The notes under the pieces were generated by a model that was not told the DNA's origin, did no database searches, and was given only the letters and a program-made list of their open reading frames with translations. Shown one piece after another: positions 33,169 through 41,332 of a DNA stretch of 64,000 nucleotides. This DNA is from VAZQ01 sp046733355 (GTDB lineage: Bacteria > Pseudomonadota > Alphaproteobacteria > Rhizobiales > Xanthobacteraceae), in contig JBKPOZ010000031.1 in assembly GCA_046733355.1 (NCBI GenBank), positions 26,826 through 90,825 on the forward strand, read 5' to 3'. Position numbers and translations under genes: made by a program. The number at the start of each line of letters is the position of its first letter. Within the stretch, counting starts at the first letter, position 1.

Positions 33169-33934
33169 AGACGACAAGAAGGCCAAGGGAAAAACTGCGA
33201 AGCAGGACAAGGGAGGCAAATCCGCGCAGCCGCCGAAGGGCAAGGAGGCGGCAGGAAAGCCCGAGAAGTCCGCGAAGTCCGCGAAGCCCGCCAAGGGCGA
33301 AAAGGCGGAAGCGGCCGGTAAAACCGCCGCCGCCGCGCCGGCCAGGCCTGCGGAAGAGAAAGCCGCAAAAAAGGAGCCCATGGCCGAGCGCGTTCCTCCG
33401 CGTCTGAAAGTCTATTTCGAAGACGTGGTGCGCAAGAAGCTCTCCGAGGAGTTTGGCTACCGCAACAAGCTGCAGGTGCCGACGATCGAAAAGATCGTGA
33501 TTAACATGGGTATCGGCGAGGGCGTGAACGACCGCAAGAAGGTCGAGTCCGCGGCCAACGATCTTGGCCTCATCGCCGGGCAGAAGGCGGTGATCACAAA
33601 GGCGAGGAAATCGATCGCGACCTTCAAGGTGCGCGACGGCCAGCCGATTGGCTGCAAGGTCACGCTCCGCAAGAGCCGTATGTACGAGTTCATGGATCGA
33701 CTGGTGAATATCGCGCTTCCCCGCGTGCGCGACTTCCGCGGCCTTTCGGCCAAGAGCTTTGACGGCCGGGGAAACTTTACGCTGGGAATCAAGGAGCACA
33801 TCATTTTCCCCGAGATCGACTACGACAAGGCGGCGGAAATCTGGGGCATGGACGTTACCGTGTGCACCAGCGCGAAGACTGACAAAGAGGCGCACGCCTT
33901 GCTGAAAGCGTTCAACTTCCCGTTCCGGCAGTGA
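33161..33934 (+). CDS. rplE: 50S ribosomal protein L5 with Lys/Ala-rich N-terminal extension
   Basis: 257 residues from the ATG at 33161; the family is about 180-187. Residues 1-73 are a low-complexity Lys/Ala/Glu stretch (KAKGKTAKQDKGGK ... PARPAEEKAAKK). The L5 body begins at an internal ATG, 33380 (MAERVPPRLKVYFEDVV), which has AAGGAG 3 bases upstream. Body signatures INMGIGEGVNDRKK and GRGNFTLGIKEHIIFPEID are intact. The 8-base overlap with rplX favours the long form by coupling; without it a 211-base gap would be left. L5 binds 5S rRNA and contacts P-site tRNA. Confidence 0.9.
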   Translation: MSEDDKKAKGKTAKQDKGGKSAQPPKGKEAAGKPEKSAKSAKPAKGEKAEAAGKTAAAAPARPAEEKAAKKEPMAERVPPRLKVYFEDVVRKKLSEEFGYRNKLQVPTIEKIVINMGIGEGVNDRKKVESAANDLGLIAGQKAVITKARKSIATFKVRDGQPIGCKVTLRKSRMYEFMDRLVNIALPRVRDFRGLSAKSFDGRGNFTLGIKEHIIFPEIDYDKAAEIWGMDVTVCTSAKTDKEAHALLKAFNFPFRQ

Positions 33935-33962
33935 GCAAGGTCCGCAAAGCCAGGAGCAATTG

Positions 33963-34268
33963 ATGGCAAAGAAGAGCTCAATCGAGAAGAACAAGAGGCG
34001 GCAGAGGCTAAGCAAGAAATATTCGGGCCGACGATCGCGCCTGAGAGCCATTGCCCGTGACAAGACAAAACCGATGGAGGAGCGGTTTGCCGCAACGCTC
34101 AAGCTGGCCGAGCTGCCGCGCAACTCCTCGCAAGGCCGCGTGCGTCATCGCTGCGAAATGACCGGCCGCCCACGCGGGTACTATCGCAAGCTCAGGCTGT
34201 CGCGGATTGCGCTGCGCGAGCTGGGGTCGAGAGGTCTCGTCCCCGGCCTCGTGAAGTCGAGCTGGTAA
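33963..34268 (+). CDS. rpsN: 30S ribosomal protein S14 (zinc-free, long type)
   Basis: 101 residues, the long form without zinc-binding cysteines, as usual in Proteobacteria. MAKKSSIEKNKRR and the C-terminal GRPRGYYRKLRLSRIALRELGSRGLVPGLVKSSW are standard. ATG at 33963 follows AGGAGCAATTG; the TTG just before it is part of the spacer. Confidence 0.96.
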   Translation: MAKKSSIEKNKRRQRLSKKYSGRRSRLRAIARDKTKPMEERFAATLKLAELPRNSSQGRVRHRCEMTGRPRGYYRKLRLSRIALRELGSRGLVPGLVKSSW

Positions 34269-34282
34269 GGAAAGATGCAAGC

Positions 34283-34681
34283 ATGGCAGTGAACGACCCC
34301 CTGGGCGACATGATCGCTCGCATCCACAATGCGCAGATGCGCAACAAGTCGAAGGTTTCCATTCCAGCGTCCCGACTGCGCCTCGGCGTGCTTGATGTGC
34401 TCAAGAGCGAAGGCTTCATCCGCGATTACGCTTCCGTCGAGCATGCGAGTGGCCGCAAGGAGCTGGAAGTCGAGCTCAAGTATTTCGATGGCGAGCCGGT
34501 CATCCGGGAGATATCGCGCGTGTCAAAGCCGGGCCGGCGTGTGTATGCATCGGTCAAGACGCTGCCGCGGGTCAACAATGGACTGGGAGTGGCCATCCTC
34601 TCGACGCCGAAAGGTGTCATGGCCGATCACGATGCACGTGAGAAGAACGTGGGCGGAGAGATCCTCTGCACCGTGTTCTGA
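34283..34681 (+). CDS. rpsH: 30S ribosomal protein S8
   Basis: 132 residues, full length. Primary 16S rRNA binder; in E. coli it represses the spc operon. The N-terminus reads MAVNDPLGDMIARIHNAQ and the C-terminus GVMADHDAREKNVGGEILCTVF. Confidence 0.97.
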   Translation: MAVNDPLGDMIARIHNAQMRNKSKVSIPASRLRLGVLDVLKSEGFIRDYASVEHASGRKELEVELKYFDGEPVIREISRVSKPGRRVYASVKTLPRVNNGLGVAILSTPKGVMADHDAREKNVGGEILCTVF

Positions 34682-34713
34682 ACACCGATACCAGGAGCAG
34701 ACAGGATCAATCC

Positions 34714-35247
34714 ATGTCTCGTGTTGGAAAAAAACCGGTTGCAATTCCATCGGGCGTGAGCGCCAGCGTCGAAGGGCAGCTTGTGAAGGTAAAGGGTCCG
34801 AAGGGGTCGCTCGTGCTTCCGCTGCACCCGGATGTGGCGGCAAAGCTCGAGGGAAACGAGATTCGCGTGGACCCTCGTCACGACACGAAGCGGGCACGCG
34901 CAATGTGGGGAACATACCGTTCGCTGCTTGCGAACGTGATGACGGGCGTGACGAAGGGATTCGAGCGTCGGCTCGAGATCAGCGGCGTCGGCTATCGGGC
35001 GGCCGTGCAAGGCAAGAACCTGCAGGTCCAGGTCGGTTATAGCCATGACATCGTCTATCCAATCCCGGAGGGCATCACGATCGCCACTCCACGACCCACG
35101 GAAATCGTGGTGAGCGGAATTGATGGGCAAAAAGTAGGACATGTAGCGGCCCAGATACGCTCTTTCCGCAAGCCTGAGCCGTACAAGGGCAAGGGCGTGA
35201 AATACGCGGGCGAATACATATTCCGCAAGGAAGGCAAGAAGAAGTAG
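34714..35247 (+). CDS. rplF: 50S ribosomal protein L6
   Basis: 177 residues, full length, two similar domains. MSRVGKKPVAIPSGV at the N-terminus and the C-terminal segment RSFRKPEPYKGKGVKYAGE near the sarcin-ricin loop are standard. 10 bases before rplR. Confidence 0.97.
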   Translation: MSRVGKKPVAIPSGVSASVEGQLVKVKGPKGSLVLPLHPDVAAKLEGNEIRVDPRHDTKRARAMWGTYRSLLANVMTGVTKGFERRLEISGVGYRAAVQGKNLQVQVGYSHDIVYPIPEGITIATPRPTEIVVSGIDGQKVGHVAAQIRSFRKPEPYKGKGVKYAGEYIFRKEGKKK

Positions 35248-35257
35248 GGAGCGCCGG

Positions 35258-35620
35258 ATGGCCACCGTTGCTGATCGGACCAAACGCCGTACTGAGAAGG
35301 TACGCCTGCACGTGCGCCGTGCCGGGCGTGGACGGCCCCGGCTTTCCATCTTCCGCTCCTCAAAGCATATCTATGTGCAGCTTATTGACGATACGAAAGG
35401 AGAAACTCTCGCGTCTGCTTCCTCACTGGAGAAGGAGATGCGCGGCACGCTGAAGACTGGCGCCAACATCGAAGCGGCGCGTGCCGTCGGAAAGCGCGTG
35501 GCCGAGCGCGCGGCGCAGAAAGGAATCAAACAGGTCGTGTTCGATCGGGGCGGCTATCTCTATCACGGCCGGGTGAAGGCGCTAGCCGACGCAGCGCGAG
35601 AAGCGGGGCTTGATTTCTGA
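35258..35620 (+). CDS. rplR: 50S ribosomal protein L18
   Basis: 120 residues, full length 5S rRNA binder. RRAGRGRPRLSIFRSSKHIYVQLIDD and the C-terminal FDRGGYLYHGRVKALADAAREAGL are characteristic. A 54-base gap without a visible element follows before rpsE. Confidence 0.97.
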   Translation: MATVADRTKRRTEKVRLHVRRAGRGRPRLSIFRSSKHIYVQLIDDTKGETLASASSLEKEMRGTLKTGANIEAARAVGKRVAERAAQKGIKQVVFDRGGYLYHGRVKALADAAREAGLDF

Positions 35621-35674
35621 TCGCGAACGTATGGGACAAAATCATACCGGGACGAGCTAACACGAGGAATTGCA

Positions 35675-36238
35675 ATGGCACGTGAACCCCGCGAGCGCCG
35701 GGATCGAGAAGAGCGCGACAGCGAATTCACCGACAAGCTTGTCCATATCAATCGCGTGGCCAAGGTGGTCAAGGGCGGGCGGCGGTTCGGTTTTGCCGCG
35801 CTCGTGGTGGTCGGGGACGAGAAGGGCCGGGTCGGCTTCGGCCACGGCAAGGCGCGTGAAGTGCCGGAAGCCATTCGCAAGGCGACGGAAGCAGCCAAAC
35901 GGGGGTTGATCCGCGTTCCGTTGCGCGAAGGCCGCACGCTGCACCACGATGTGGCAGGCCGCCACGGTGCAGGCCGGGTCTTTCTGCGCGCGGCTCCTCC
36001 GGGCACCGGAATTATCGCGGGGGGGCCGATGCGCGCGGTATTTGAAACGCTGGGCATGCAGGACGTCGTGGCGAAATCGCTGGGCTCCTCGAACCCCTAC
36101 AATATGGTGCGCGCCACGTTCGACGCCCTCAAGCGCCAGGACTCTCCTCGTTCGGTGGCGTCGCGGCGGAATATCAAGCTATCCACGCTGCAGGCTCGCC
36201 GGCGCGAAGCAGGAGAAAGCGAGCAGGTTGCTGAGTGA
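35675..36238 (+). CDS. rpsE: 30S ribosomal protein S5
   Basis: 187 residues. The double-stranded-RNA-like N-terminal domain (LVHINRVAKVVKGGRRFGFAALVVVGDEKGRVGFGHGKA) carries the spectinomycin-binding loop region VVKGGRRF, and the C-terminal domain has GTGIIAGGPMRAVFE. ATG at 35675 follows ACACGAGGAATTGCA. Confidence 0.97.
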   Translation: MAREPRERRDREERDSEFTDKLVHINRVAKVVKGGRRFGFAALVVVGDEKGRVGFGHGKAREVPEAIRKATEAAKRGLIRVPLREGRTLHHDVAGRHGAGRVFLRAAPPGTGIIAGGPMRAVFETLGMQDVVAKSLGSSNPYNMVRATFDALKRQDSPRSVASRRNIKLSTLQARRREAGESEQVAE

Positions 36239-36286
36239 TCCAGCGGAGGGCTGGCTCACGTGCGACTTATAAAGGAGCTTTAGAGA

Positions 36287-36508
36287 ATGAGCGCTGCCAA
36301 AGGAGTGCAACGGTCACAGGCCGTGAAGACCATCACGGTGCAGCAGATTGGCAGCCCGATCAGACGGCATCACAGCCAGCGTGAGACGCTGGTTGGGCTG
36401 AAGCTCAACCGAATTGGCCGGGTTGCGCAATTGCCGGACACCCCGGCCACGCGCGGAATGCTGGCCAAGGTGGGCCATCTCGTGCGCGTAATCGAGACAA
36501 ACAATTGA
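36287..36508 (+). CDS. rpmD: 50S ribosomal protein L30
   Basis: 73 residues, about ten longer than the ~60-residue bacterial norm owing to the N-terminal MSAAKGVQRSQA before KTITVQQIGSPIRRHHSQRETLVGLKLNRIG. AAAGGAGCTTTAGAGA supplies a good ribosome site for the ATG at 36287. 16 bases before rplO. Confidence 0.95.
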   Translation: MSAAKGVQRSQAVKTITVQQIGSPIRRHHSQRETLVGLKLNRIGRVAQLPDTPATRGMLAKVGHLVRVIETNN

Positions 36509-36524
36509 GCAACAGGAATCGGCA

Positions 36525-37013
36525 ATGAAGCTCCATGAACTGGCGGACCGACCGGGCGCTCGCAAACAGCGCACGCGCATCGGCCGCGGCATCGGGTCAG
36601 GTTGTGGCAAAACAGGCGGCCGCGGCGGCAAGGGACAGACCGCACGCGCCGGCGCGCGCATCAAGGGGTTTGAAGGCGGGCAGATGCCGCTGCATCGGCG
36701 CTTGCCGAAGCGCGGGTTCAAGAACGTGGCGTTTGCCCGCAAGCTCAACGAGGTTAATATCGGCAAGATCCAGGCGGCCATCGACACTGGACGGCTCGAT
36801 CCCTCGGCACCTATCGACGCCGAGGCGCTGGTCAAGGCGGGCGTGATCCGGCGTGCAAAGGGCGGCGTGCGGCTCCTTGGCGCGGGCGAGCTCAAGGCGA
36901 AGGTTGCCCTCTCTGTGTGGGGTGCTTCCAAGTCCGCCGTGGGAGCGGTGGAGAAAGCAGGTGGCTCGGTCGCGTTACTGGCGCCGCAACCTGCCGAGAC
37001 TCATCCCGGATGA
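36525..37013 (+). CDS. rplO: 50S ribosomal protein L15
   Basis: 162 residues, full length. The Gly/Arg-rich N-terminal part (RIGRGIGSGCGKTGGRGGKGQ) threads into 23S rRNA and GFEGGQMPLHRRLPKRGF follows. 22 bases before secY. Confidence 0.97.
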   Translation: MKLHELADRPGARKQRTRIGRGIGSGCGKTGGRGGKGQTARAGARIKGFEGGQMPLHRRLPKRGFKNVAFARKLNEVNIGKIQAAIDTGRLDPSAPIDAEALVKAGVIRRAKGGVRLLGAGELKAKVALSVWGASKSAVGAVEKAGGSVALLAPQPAETHPG

Positions 37014-37035
37014 TCTAAAGCGAGCTTGAGCTACG

Positions 37036-38367
37036 ATGGTCTCAGCAGCAGAACAACTTGCCGCAAACCTGAATTTCTCCGCCCTCGCCAAGGCCGAGGA
37101 GCTGAAGAAGCGCATCTGGTTTACGCTCGGCGCGCTGCTCGTCTATCGCTTCGGCACGTACATTCCGCTGCCCGGGATCGATCCTTCCGCCTGGGATCAG
37201 ATCTTTCGTTCGCAGGCCGGCGGCATTCTCGGCATGTTCAACATGTTTTCCGGCGGTGGCATTCACCGCATGGCGATATTCGCGCTCAATATCATGCCCT
37301 ACATCTCCGCCTCGATCATCATCCAGCTGATGACGACGGTCTCGCCAACGCTCGAGAATCTCAAGAAGGAGGGAGAGCAGGGCCGCAAGGTCATGAATCA
37401 GTATACGCGTTACCTGACCGTCGCGTTGGCTGCCTTTCAGTCCTACGGCATCTCGATGGGGCTTGAAGGAGCCGGCAACGTCGTGACCGATCCGGGCTGG
37501 TTTTTCACTGTCGAGACCGTTGTTACGCTTACCGGTGGTACGCTGTTTCTGATGTGGCTCGGCGAGCAGGTCACCTCCCGCGGCATTGGCAACGGCATCT
37601 CGCTCATTATCCTCGCCGGCATTGTCGCGGAATTGCCCTCGGCCATTGCCGGAACCCTGGAGCTTGGAAGGCAGGGCGCGCTCTCCACCGGTCTCATCCT
37701 CGTGGTGCTGGTAATGGTGGTGGTGGTCATTGCTTTCATTGTCTTCATGGAACGCGCACAACGCCGGCTTTTGATCCAATATCCGAAGCGCCAGGTAGGA
37801 AATCGGATGTTCGAGGGTCAATCCTCGCACCTGCCCCTCAAGCTCAACACGTCGGGCGTCATTCCTCCGATCTTCGCCTCCTCGCTGCTCTTGCTTCCGA
37901 CGACGGTGGCCAATTTCAACGCGGGTCAGGGACCCGACTGGCTCATCGCTGTCACCACCCAGCTCGGCCATGGACGACCGTTGTTTCTCGCTCTCTATGT
38001 CGGTCTCATTATCTTCTTCACGTTCTTCTACACCGCGATCGTATTCAACCCGACGGAGACAGCGGACAACCTGAAAAAGCACGGCGGGTTTATTCCCGGC
38101 ATCCGCCCCGGGGAGCGTACGGCCGAATACATCGACTATGTGCTCACGCGGATCACGGTCATCGGAGCTGCCTATCTGGCCCTGGTGTGCCTGCTTCCGG
38201 AAATCCTCATCTCCTATGCAACCGTGCCATTCTATTTCGGCGGCACCTCGCTTTTGATTGTCGTCAGCGTGACCATGGACACGGTCGCGCAGATCCAGGG
38301 TTATCTGCTCGCGCATCAGTATGAAGGCTTGATCAAGCGTTCCAAGCTGCGAGGACGGCGTAGATGA
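37036..38367 (+). CDS. secY: Preprotein translocase subunit SecY
   Basis: 443 residues with ten predicted membrane helices, the protein-conducting channel paired with the SecE encoded at 1177-1374. Segments GTYIPLPGID (plug region), MFSGGGIHRMAIFALNIMPYISASIIIQL and ERAQRRLLIQYPKRQ (C4 ribosome-contact loop) are standard. Ends with KRSKLRGRRR and overlaps adk by 4 bases. Confidence 0.98.
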   Translation: MVSAAEQLAANLNFSALAKAEELKKRIWFTLGALLVYRFGTYIPLPGIDPSAWDQIFRSQAGGILGMFNMFSGGGIHRMAIFALNIMPYISASIIIQLMTTVSPTLENLKKEGEQGRKVMNQYTRYLTVALAAFQSYGISMGLEGAGNVVTDPGWFFTVETVVTLTGGTLFLMWLGEQVTSRGIGNGISLIILAGIVAELPSAIAGTLELGRQGALSTGLILVVLVMVVVVIAFIVFMERAQRRLLIQYPKRQVGNRMFEGQSSHLPLKLNTSGVIPPIFASSLLLLPTTVANFNAGQGPDWLIAVTTQLGHGRPLFLALYVGLIIFFTFFYTAIVFNPTETADNLKKHGGFIPGIRPGERTAEYIDYVLTRITVIGAAYLALVCLLPEILISYATVPFYFGGTSLLIVVSVTMDTVAQIQGYLLAHQYEGLIKRSKLRGRRR

Positions 38368-39083
38368 GACTGGTTTTGCTCGGCCCCCCCGGGGCGGGCA
38401 AAGGCACGCAGGCCAAGCGCCTGGCTGCGAAGCACTCACTCGTGCAGTTGTCGACCGGTGACATGCTGCGCACCGCTGCACAGGCCGGCTCCCCTGTCGG
38501 CGTGCGCATAAAGCAGATGATGGCGCGCGGCGAGCTTTGTCCCGACGACGTGGTCGTCGAGATCGTTGCGGACCGAATCGAGCAGCCCGATGCGCGCAAC
38601 GGCTTCATTCTCGATGGTTTTCCCCGCACCCTTCCACAGGCGCAGGCGCTCGACCGCATGCTCGCGGAAAAAGGCCTGCAGCTCGATGCGGTCATCGAAA
38701 TCAGGGTGGACGAAAGCATTCTGCTTGACCGAATCAACAGGCGTATCGCCGAGATGAAGGCACGCGGCGAGGCGTTGCGCGACGACGACGACCCCCAGGT
38801 GCTGCGCGCGAGGCTTATGGCCCATCGCGCCCAGACAGCTCCGCTGACTGCGTACTACGCCAGCCGCAGTGCGCTCCGAACGATCAACGGAATGGCTTCC
38901 GTCGCGGACGTCGAACATGAGATCGAGGCCACCTTGCAGGCAACCCGGGAGAGAAAGGAAGCCGCTGACGGCAAAGCTGGGCCGAAGCGCGCAGGCCCGC
39001 ATGAGAGGCCTAAACTGCCGCCCGGACCCAAGCAGCAGGTCGCCCAAGGCAGCCCTGGGAAACGCGTGCCGCCGAAAAACTAG
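38364..39083 (+). CDS. adk: Adenylate kinase with basic Pro-rich C-terminal tail
   Basis: 239 residues; the short-LID form usual in this class is about 190-200. P-loop GPPGAGKGTQ, AMP-binding segments STGDMLR and GFILDGFPRT, and the short LID (INRRIAEMKARGEALRDDDDPQ) are intact, without zinc cysteines. After the kinase fold ends near residue 195, a Lys/Pro/Gly-rich tail follows (KAGPKRAGPHERPKLPPGPK). Equilibrates ATP, ADP and AMP. Last gene of the long run; starts inside the secY stop (ATGA). Confidence 0.95.
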   Translation: MRLVLLGPPGAGKGTQAKRLAAKHSLVQLSTGDMLRTAAQAGSPVGVRIKQMMARGELCPDDVVVEIVADRIEQPDARNGFILDGFPRTLPQAQALDRMLAEKGLQLDAVIEIRVDESILLDRINRRIAEMKARGEALRDDDDPQVLRARLMAHRAQTAPLTAYYASRSALRTINGMASVADVEHEIEATLQATRERKEAADGKAGPKRAGPHERPKLPPGPKQQVAQGSPGKRVPPKN

Positions 39084-39096
39084 CGGTTGGCAGAGG

Positions 39097-39124
39097 TTGA
39101 CGAAACGCGAGAGAATCCCCTAAT
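39097..39124 (+). promoter_or_regulatory. Possible promoter of rpsM-rpsK-rpoA-rplQ
   Basis: TTGACG (39097-39102), 16-base spacer, CCTAAT (39119-39124). The -35 is good and the -10 only 4/6, so this is tentative. Confidence 0.35.
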
Positions 39125-39149
39125 AACCCCTATTCAAAGTCGTAAGATT

Positions 39150-39199
39150 CGAACGATACCGCGCCTCGGGGAACGGGGAGGGTGTCGCGTTATCGTTTG
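39150..39199 (+). promoter_or_regulatory. Large inverted repeat in the rpsM leader
   Basis: CGAACGATACCGCG (39150-39163) pairs with CGCGTTATCGTTTG (39186-39199) at 12 of 14 positions. It lies 56 bases before the rpsM GTG in a 172-base spacer. In E. coli the alpha operon leader is bound by S4 as a pseudoknot; here rpsD is not in the cluster, so the ligand is unknown. Confidence 0.6.
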
Positions 39200-39255
39200 C
39201 CGGAACGGATCGGACAAGCACCCGGCTCCTGGGTAAGCCGGCGGAGGAGAGAACC

Positions 39256-39624
39256 GTGGCCCGCATAGCCGGTGTCAATATTCCAACCAACAAACGGGTG
39301 GTCATCGCCCTCCAGTACATCTATGGCATAGGGCCAAAAAAAGCCAATGAAATCATGACGAAGGCGAACATCGCCGAGCAGCGCCGGGTGTCGCAGCTCA
39401 CCGATCAGGAAGTGTTGCAGATTCGCGAAATCATCGACCGCGACTACATGGTCGAGGGCGATCTGCGACGTGACGTGCAGATGAATATCAAGCGACTGAT
39501 GGACCTCGGATGCTATCGCGGGTTGCGGCATCGGCGGGGTCTTCCCGTGCGTGGCCAGCGCACCCATACCAACGCGCGTACCCGCAAAGGGCCTGCCAAA
39601 CCTATTGCGGGCAAGAAGAAGTAA
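39256..39624 (+). CDS. rpsM: 30S ribosomal protein S13
   Basis: 122 residues, full length. Start GTG at 39256 after GGCGGAGGAGAGAACC gives MARIAGVNIPTNKRVVIALQYIYGIG. The C-terminal Arg/Lys-rich end (RGQRTHTNARTRKG) reaches the P-site tRNA. No rpmJ precedes it, as usual in this class. Confidence 0.97.
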   Translation: MARIAGVNIPTNKRVVIALQYIYGIGPKKANEIMTKANIAEQRRVSQLTDQEVLQIREIIDRDYMVEGDLRRDVQMNIKRLMDLGCYRGLRHRRGLPVRGQRTHTNARTRKGPAKPIAGKKK

Positions 39625-39728
39625 GCCGGCGTCGAGGCCTATTGCAGGCGCGAAATTGCAACGTGACACCAGGAAAGCCCAGTGAGCGAGGCTGCGGCGT
39701 TCGCGCCCCGATCTGAGAAGGACTGAGC

Positions 39729-40118
39729 ATGGGAAAAGAACCCACCCGCGTTCGGCGACGCGAACGCAAGAACATCGCCTCCGGGGTCGCCCATGTGAAC
39801 GCGACCTTCAACAACACCATGATCACGATCACGGACGCGCAGGGCAACACCATTGCATGGTCGTCTGCCGGTACCATGGGGTTCAAGGGGTCGCGCAAAT
39901 CGACGCCCTATGCCGCCCAGGTGGCGGCCGAGGACGTTGCAAAGAAGGCGCAGGAGCACGGCATGCGCACTCTCGAAGTGGAGATTGCCGGTCCCGGTTC
40001 CGGCCGCGAATCGGCGCTCCGCTCGCTCCAGTCCGCAGGCTTCACCATCACATCCATCCGAGACGTCACACCGATCCCCCATAACGGGTGCCGTCCACGC
40101 AAGAGACGAAGGGTATGA
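39729..40118 (+). CDS. rpsK: 30S ribosomal protein S11
   Basis: 129 residues, full length platform protein near the E site. GVAHVNATFNNTMITITDAQGNTIAWSSAG and the C-terminal TPIPHNGCRPRKRRRV are standard. Its stop overlaps the ATG at 40115 of the extended rpoA frame (ATGA). Confidence 0.97.
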   Translation: MGKEPTRVRRRERKNIASGVAHVNATFNNTMITITDAQGNTIAWSSAGTMGFKGSRKSTPYAAQVAAEDVAKKAQEHGMRTLEVEIAGPGSGRESALRSLQSAGFTITSIRDVTPIPHNGCRPRKRRRV

Positions 40119-41257
40119 CCACGATGAGCGACGATGTTCTGATCCGGCGGGCTCCCCCGGAGTCCGCCACCGCTGACAACTCCCACGGGGCGGAGTGGGG
40201 CGCGCGGCCCGCGCCGCGCAATTTGACGGGTGCCAACGTGACCATTCAAAAGAACTGGCAGGAACTGATTCGACCCAACAAGCTGCAGGTCAATCCCGGA
40301 GGCGATCCCAAGCGCGAGGCGATCGTCATTGCCGAGCCGCTCGAGCGCGGATTCGGCGTGACCCTGGGCAATGCGCTGCGGCGTATCCTGCTGTCGTCAT
40401 TGCAAGGCGCGGCCGTGCAGTCCGTCCATATCGATGGCGTGTTGCATGAGTTCTCCTCGATTTCCGGCGTGCGCGAGGACGTGACCGACATCGTTCTCAA
40501 CATCAAGGACATCGCCATCAGGATGCAGGGCGATGGCCCCAAGCGCATGGTGGTGAAGAAACAGGGCCCTGGCGCGGTTACTGCCGGCGACATCCAGACG
40601 GTCGGCGATATCGTGATCCTCAATCCCGAGCTGGTGTTGTGCACGCTCGACGATGGTGCCGAGATTCGCATGGAGTTCACGGTGAATACCGGGAAAGGCT
40701 ATGTGCCGACCGAACGCAATCGGCCGGAAGATGCGCCGATCGGACTCATTCCGGTGGATTCACTCTACTCCCCGGTGCGCAAGGTCTCCTACCGGGTCGA
40801 GAACACCCGCGAGGGCCAGATTCTCGATTATGACAAGCTCACCATGCACATCGAAACGAACGGGGCAGTGAGCCCCGATGACGCCGTCGCCTATGCCGCG
40901 CGCATCCTGCAGGATCAGCTCAACGTGTTCGTGAACTTCGAGGAGCTTCCGAAGGAAGTGGTTACGGAAGCAATCGCGGAGATTCCCTTCAACCCGGCCT
41001 TTCTCAAAAAGGTCGACGAGCTCGAGCTGTCCGTGCGCTCAGCCAACTGTCTCAAGAACGACAACATCGTCTATATCGGCGACCTCGTGCAGAAGACCGA
41101 AGCCGAGATGCTGCGCACGCCGAATTTCGGGCGTAAGTCGCTCAACGAGATCAAGGAAGTATTGGCACAGATGGGGCTGCATCTTGGCATGGAAGTGCCG
41201 GGCTGGCCGCCGGACAACATCGATGATCTGGCCAAGCGCTTCGAGGATCATTACTGA
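40115..41257 (+). CDS. rpoA: DNA-directed RNA polymerase subunit alpha, possibly with N-terminal extension
   Basis: 380 residues from the ATG at 40115, against about 337-340 in relatives. The usual N-terminus (MTIQKNWQELIRPNKLQV) begins here at a GTG, 40238, within NVTIQKNWQELIRP. The 41 residues before it (MTTMSDDVLIRRAPPESATA...) show no family similarity. The ATGA overlap with rpsK favours the long form; a start at 40238 would leave a 119-base gap. The dimerisation NTD (GFGVTLGNALRRILLSSL) and the DNA-binding CTD (SVRSANCLKNDNIVYIGDLV) are intact. Confidence 0.93.
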   Translation: MTTMSDDVLIRRAPPESATADNSHGAEWGARPAPRNLTGANVTIQKNWQELIRPNKLQVNPGGDPKREAIVIAEPLERGFGVTLGNALRRILLSSLQGAAVQSVHIDGVLHEFSSISGVREDVTDIVLNIKDIAIRMQGDGPKRMVVKKQGPGAVTAGDIQTVGDIVILNPELVLCTLDDGAEIRMEFTVNTGKGYVPTERNRPEDAPIGLIPVDSLYSPVRKVSYRVENTREGQILDYDKLTMHIETNGAVSPDDAVAYAARILQDQLNVFVNFEELPKEVVTEAIAEIPFNPAFLKKVDELELSVRSANCLKNDNIVYIGDLVQKTEAEMLRTPNFGRKSLNEIKEVLAQMGLHLGMEVPGWPPDNIDDLAKRFEDHY

Positions 41258-41261
41258 CCAG

Positions 41262-41330
41262 AGATCAGATGTCGGAGATCAGATGTCGGAGAACGTTTCT
41301 GACATCTGACATCCAACATCTGACATCCGA
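41262..41330. repeat. Palindrome of regular 7-base units, rpoA-rplQ gap
   Basis: Left arm units run AGATCAG ATGTCGG AGATCAG ATGTCGG (41262-41289), then AGAAC. Right arm units run TTCTGAC ATCTGAC ATCCAAC ATCTGAC (41297-41324), then ATCCGA. The two arms are near inverted complements with almost no loop. The rplQ ATG at 41333 follows directly and has no Shine-Dalgarno of its own. Confidence 0.8.
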
Positions 41331-41332
41331 TC

